Shown here one piece after another: positions 61,273 to 64,000 of a DNA stretch of 64,000 nt. The stretch's first letter is position 1. Each line of letters starts with the position of its first letter. The translations under genes were made by a program, and so were the position numbers. A model generated the notes under the pieces. It was not told where the DNA came from, searched no databases, and saw only the letters and a list, made by a program, of their open reading frames with translations. The stretch is from positions 124,001 through 188,000 of the forward strand of contig DASXUG010000008.1 in assembly GCA_036504995.1 (NCBI GenBank), in the 5' to 3' direction. The DNA is from DASXUG01 sp036504995 (GTDB lineage Bacteria > Pseudomonadota > Gammaproteobacteria > Burkholderiales > Methylophilaceae).

Positions 61273-61931
61273 TAGCTTGTGCCACCCAGCAAAGGGACAA
61301 ATTTTACGGCCTCAAGTTTGGTTTTTTTATACTCGGTTTCAGTGCGCTCGATCAAGTATAAAATTTGATCGTTAATGCCTACCGGGATAACCATGCGACC
61401 ACCAATCGCAAGTTGTGCCAAAAGATCCTCAGGGATATGGCTGGCGGCAGCGGTCACAATAATCCCATCAAATGGGGCTATTTCAGGTAAACCCATGGTG
61501 CCATCAGCGTGCTTGAGTTTTATGTTGCTCATGCGTAATTCGCGTAAATGACCACGTGCTTTCATAATTAATGGACTAATCCGCTCTAGGGAGTAAACCT
61601 CTTTAGCTAATTTTGATAGTACTGCAGTTTGATAGCCGCACCCCGTGCCAATTTCCAGCACTTTACCTAGTGGATTGCCTGCACGCAAAATTTCTGTCAT
61701 TTTGGCGACAATGTAAGGTTGTGAGATGGTTTGCCCAAAGCCGATTGGCAGTGAAACATCTTCATAAGCGCGAATGGATAGCGCCTCATCTACAAAGATA
61801 TGGCGGGCGATAGAACCCATGGCTGAAAGTACCACTTCATCTTTGATGCCTTGCTCTCTCAGTCTTGCAAGCATGCGCTCACGTGTCCGTTGCGAGGTCA
61901 TACCAATGCCAATTTTATTGCTAGGAATCAT
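61272..61931 (-). CDS. pcm: protein-L-isoaspartate O-methyltransferase
   Basis: A 219-residue SAM-dependent repair enzyme that methylates isoaspartyl residues so they can return to aspartate. Motifs are IGFGQTISQPYIVAKMTE, VLEIGTGCGYQTAVLS and GTMGLPEIAPFDGIIVTAAA. It is next to surE and nlpD, the usual stationary-phase cluster. Confidence 0.94.
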   Translation of the reverse strand: MIPSNKIGIGMTSQRTRERMLARLREQGIKDEVVLSAMGSIARHIFVDEALSIRAYEDVSLPIGFGQTISQPYIVAKMTEILRAGNPLGKVLEIGTGCGYQTAVLSKLAKEVYSLERISPLIMKARGHLRELRMSNIKLKHADGTMGLPEIAPFDGIIVTAAASHIPEDLLAQLAIGGRMVIPVGINDQILYLIERTETEYKKTKLEAVKFVPLLGGTS

Positions 61932-61934
61932 AAG

Positions 61935-62675
61935 TTAACTAATCCAAGCACGTAAGTCATTGAGTTGGTTGTACTGAGTGAGGTCTACCTGTAATGGTGT
62001 GATAGAGACAAATCCATTCGTAATGGCATGAAAATCAGTGCCTTCACCAGCATCTTGAGCGCTGCCAGCAGCACCAACCCAGTATACTTTATCGCCACGC
62101 GGGGTTTGTGATTGAATTACGGGTTCTGCTTTGTGGCGCTTACCTAAGCGCGTAACTAATTTGCCATTGATTTGATCGTAAGGCACATCAGGTACGTTGA
62201 TGTTAAGTAACAAAGGTGGTGGAAAGCCTGTTTGTTGATAGTGTAAAACCAGGTCTACAATAACCTTTGCTGCGGTTTCAAAATGGGTAGCGTTGTGTTG
62301 CGACATTGAAACGGCAAAGGAGGGCACTCCCAGCAGAAATCCTTCTGTAGCAGCGGCTACCGTACCAGAGTAAATGGTGTCATCGCCCATATTCGCACCA
62401 TCATTAATGCCTGAAATCACCATGTCTGGTAATTTGTCTAGTAAGCCTGTGGCAGCCAAATGCACGCAATCTGTTGGCGTGCCATTCACGTAGTGAAAGC
62501 CATTGTGTGCTTGGCGTACCGTGAGCGGGCGATCTAAAGTAAGTGAGTTGCTAGCACCGCTACGGTTTCTTTCTGGAGCGACAACTACAACTTCTGCAAT
62601 TTTGGCGATATGTTCAGCCAGTATGGTTAACCCTGGGGCAAAGTAGCCATCGTCATTGGATAATAATATTCTCAT
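61935..62675 (-). CDS. surE: 5'/3'-nucleotidase SurE
   Basis: A 246-residue metal-dependent survival-protein phosphatase. The N-terminal LLSNDDGYFAPGL carries the metal-binding aspartates, with NRSGASNSLTLDRPL and the GINDGANMGDDTIYSGTVAAATEG segment as further family signatures. It ends 3 bases before pcm. Confidence 0.95.
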   Translation of the reverse strand: MRILLSNDDGYFAPGLTILAEHIAKIAEVVVVAPERNRSGASNSLTLDRPLTVRQAHNGFHYVNGTPTDCVHLAATGLLDKLPDMVISGINDGANMGDDTIYSGTVAAATEGFLLGVPSFAVSMSQHNATHFETAAKVIVDLVLHYQQTGFPPPLLLNINVPDVPYDQINGKLVTRLGKRHKAEPVIQSQTPRGDKVYWVGAAGSAQDAGEGTDFHAITNGFVSITPLQVDLTQYNQLNDLRAWIS

Positions 62676-62716
62676 ACTGCTAATTATAAGGGATTTGTGA
62701 CGGATTAGTGATGGGC

Positions 62717-63058
62717 TTAGTGCTGGTTTGCACTGAATTTTGCATAATAAATGCTTGCACTAAAAAATATGACGGTTAGGACTACTTCTGCCATCGCTAA
62801 AATTGATGAAAGTCCCTGATCCGCCCAAGCGCGTACGGCACCCTCAGTAAAGTAGAATAAGATAAACATACACGCCCATTGATAGGTGTAACGTTTGCCT
62901 CGCAGTATGCCGAAAAGTGGCAAAAGTAGCGGTACAGTTTTAAGTATTAACAAGGAGCCATGTGGTTTGAGTGGTGCTAACCAGCCTTCCCAAGCAAGGC
63001 AAAGTAAAATAAGCGCAATTAAACTGGCGCTGGCAGTCAGTTGTAGTTTTTTTAGCAT
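62717..63058 (-). CDS. DUF2069-type membrane protein
   Basis: A 113-residue protein with four hydrophobic helices, matching the DUF2069 pattern: WEGWLAPLKPHGSLLILKTVPLLLPLFGILRGKRYTYQWA and an FTEGAVRAWAD segment. No function is known. It lies 41 bases upstream of surE and 7 bases downstream of the HugZ-like gene. Confidence 0.8.
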   Translation of the reverse strand: MLKKLQLTASASLIALILLCLAWEGWLAPLKPHGSLLILKTVPLLLPLFGILRGKRYTYQWACMFILFYFTEGAVRAWADQGLSSILAMAEVVLTVIFFSASIYYAKFSANQH

Positions 63059-63065
63059 TAGACTA

Positions 63066-63797
63066 TTACGTTTTGGGCGTCAGGTGGGGCATGGCGACCT
63101 TAGACATTTTAACTAATTCAACTCTGGCTGACTGTGCATCGTGAATTGTTTCGTCAAACTGAAAACGTAAAACTTGCTTGCTCTCGTCAGCGAGCAGCGC
63201 TTTTACATCAAAGCCATCACAGTCTATTCCAAGCATTTGGGCATTGATAGCAGTCACGCCGTGAAAGTGTTGACAATAGGCGATCATACTTTGGCTATGA
63301 TCTGCGTTCATGTGCTCAATAATGCCTGCTTCTTGCTCGGCTAGTCTGTTTGCTGGAGGTGCTATTAGTTTCCCTTCAACCCAGCCCATTTTGCCAAAGC
63401 CTGCAATGTAACGCGTTTGCTCGATATTAATGCGGTAAAAGGCAAAATCATGCATATCAAAATAAGCGGCTGCCTCAGGAAAATAGCGTAAATAACGTTC
63501 ACGCAATAGCGTATCATTTTTGTCTGTTGAAACGGCATTACCAAGTAATGTGAGTCGGGCGTTCGCTTGCAGGTCATCTGCGCCTGCAAACACTAGGAGT
63601 GAGACCTTAGGGTTGGCGATAATATTTTTGGTGTGCTCGGCAATGCTGCTAATCAGAATAATCGGTTGCGCCTGATGATCTAACACAAAAGGCGCAACAG
63701 ACCCGAAAGGGTAGCCCTCAAATTTAGCGGAAAAAGTTGAAAGAATCGCACTGCGTGTGCTGCGCAAAAAGAGGCGAGCCTCAGTAGCTAAATTCAT
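63066..63797 (-). CDS. HugZ-like pyridoxamine 5'-phosphate oxidase-fold protein
   Basis: A 243-residue protein with an N-terminal FMN-binding split barrel (about 1-150; STRSAILSTFSAKFEGYPFGSVAPFVLD) and a C-terminal DUF2470-type domain (EAGIIEHMNADHSQSMIAYCQ, about 160-235). This two-domain form is seen in HugZ-type haem-utilisation proteins. Haem degradation or a flavin/PMP oxidase role are both possible. It lies upstream of the DUF2069-type gene. Confidence 0.85.
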   Translation of the reverse strand: MNLATEARLFLRSTRSAILSTFSAKFEGYPFGSVAPFVLDHQAQPIILISSIAEHTKNIIANPKVSLLVFAGADDLQANARLTLLGNAVSTDKNDTLLRERYLRYFPEAAAYFDMHDFAFYRINIEQTRYIAGFGKMGWVEGKLIAPPANRLAEQEAGIIEHMNADHSQSMIAYCQHFHGVTAINAQMLGIDCDGFDVKALLADESKQVLRFQFDETIHDAQSARVELVKMSKVAMPHLTPKT

Positions 63798-63807
63798 ATA
63801 GTGATAC

Positions 63808-64000
63808 TCATGTGGTCAATTTTACTGCAGTTTCAGCCAAACGTTTACCTAATGCAATACATAGTTTTTTTTCATCATCTGAAATGGGTTTGTCATCCAT
63901 GGCGCCAGCGACATGGCTAGCACCATAAGGGGTGCCACCAGTGGTGGTGCCAGATAGCTGAGGTTCTGAGTAGGGCAAACCTAAAATCATCATGCCGTGG
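63808..64000 (-). CDS. wrbA: NAD(P)H:quinone oxidoreductase WrbA, 5' end cut by window
   Basis: The last 64 codons of a flavodoxin-fold protein, running on past the window edge. The segment HGMMILGLPYSEPQL, TTTGGTPYGASHVAG and the KRLAETAVKL ending are the WrbA C-terminus. WrbA is a tetrameric FMN enzyme that reduces quinones by two electrons. Only this end can be judged. Confidence 0.88.
   Translation of the reverse strand, partial: HGMMILGLPYSEPQLSGTTTGGTPYGASHVAGAMDDKPISDDEKKLCIALGKRLAETAVKLTT

Overview
The window is a gene-dense stretch of a Gram-negative proteobacterial chromosome with moderate GC. It carries a methylcitrate cycle with AcnB, PEP-CTERM proteins, a surE-pcm-nlpD block, an N-terminal-lipobox NlpD and rlmD. 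This mix fits a betaproteobacterium, plausibly a Methylophilaceae-type methylotroph; the family assignment is inference. I saw no rRNA or tRNA gene, insertion sequence, phage or CRISPR array. Both edges cut through a gene.

Bases 1-13,004 form a central-metabolism block on the + strand. It holds a CitE-like protein, mesaconyl-CoA hydratase, malyl/methylmalyl-CoA lyase, prpB, prpC, prpD, acnB, acetyl-CoA synthetase and malate:quinone oxidoreductase. Read together, mesaconyl-CoA is hydrated and cleaved to glyoxylate and propionyl-CoA. The propionyl-CoA then runs through the methylcitrate cycle to pyruvate and succinate, with Mqo able to supply oxaloacetate.

Bases 13,005-29,350 are the most striking region: two guanidine-responsive operons with the same control architecture. 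Each has three GTGC-type repeats, a consensus IHF-like site, a sigma-54 (-24/-12) promoter, a guanidine-I (ykkC) riboswitch and an overlapping intrinsic terminator, in that order and at nearly the same spacing. Operon 1 encodes a membrane diiron desaturase/hydroxylase-like protein, a metallo-beta-lactamase-fold hydrolase and a DMT (EamA) transporter; its chemistry is unknown. Operon 2 encodes a 28-residue leader peptide, a protein of unknown family, an ABC importer, a creatininase-family amidohydrolase, a type III glutamine synthetase, two DUF1989 proteins (carboxyguanidine deiminase), guanidine/urea carboxylase and allophanate hydrolase split into two genes. A second riboswitch class, guanidine-II (mini-ykkC), sits immediately before the carboxylase. 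The layout suggests that nitrogen status (sigma-54) and guanidine (RNA) jointly gate the use of guanidine and perhaps of an alkylated guanidine.

Bases 29,449-34,173 are an ethanolamine module (permease, EutB, EutC, AraC-type regulator) without microcompartment genes or EutA. It carries a shared GCTTTGCCAA motif, including a perfect palindrome before eutB.

Bases 34,351-42,754 hold rlmD, a peptide ABC transporter (binding lipoprotein and two permeases, no ATPase) interleaved with a VIT1-type transporter and an L,D-transpeptidase-fold protein, then a queuosine-precursor transporter, nagZ and a Bax-inhibitor-like protein. Bases 42,943-47,880 are a candidate signalling operon: TolC-like protein, PhnD-like periplasmic protein, a 44-residue membrane or lipoprotein-like peptide and a GGDEF-EAL protein. 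Next on the - strand come two PEP-CTERM proteins, a TonB-dependent receptor, tadA and a PsiE-like protein. A LysR regulator diverges from a pirin/flavodoxin/YceI/old-yellow-enzyme/nitroreductase group. The right end holds a methyltransferase, a thioredoxin and the - strand block with nlpD, pcm, surE, a DUF2069-type protein, a HugZ-like protein and the 3' end of wrbA.
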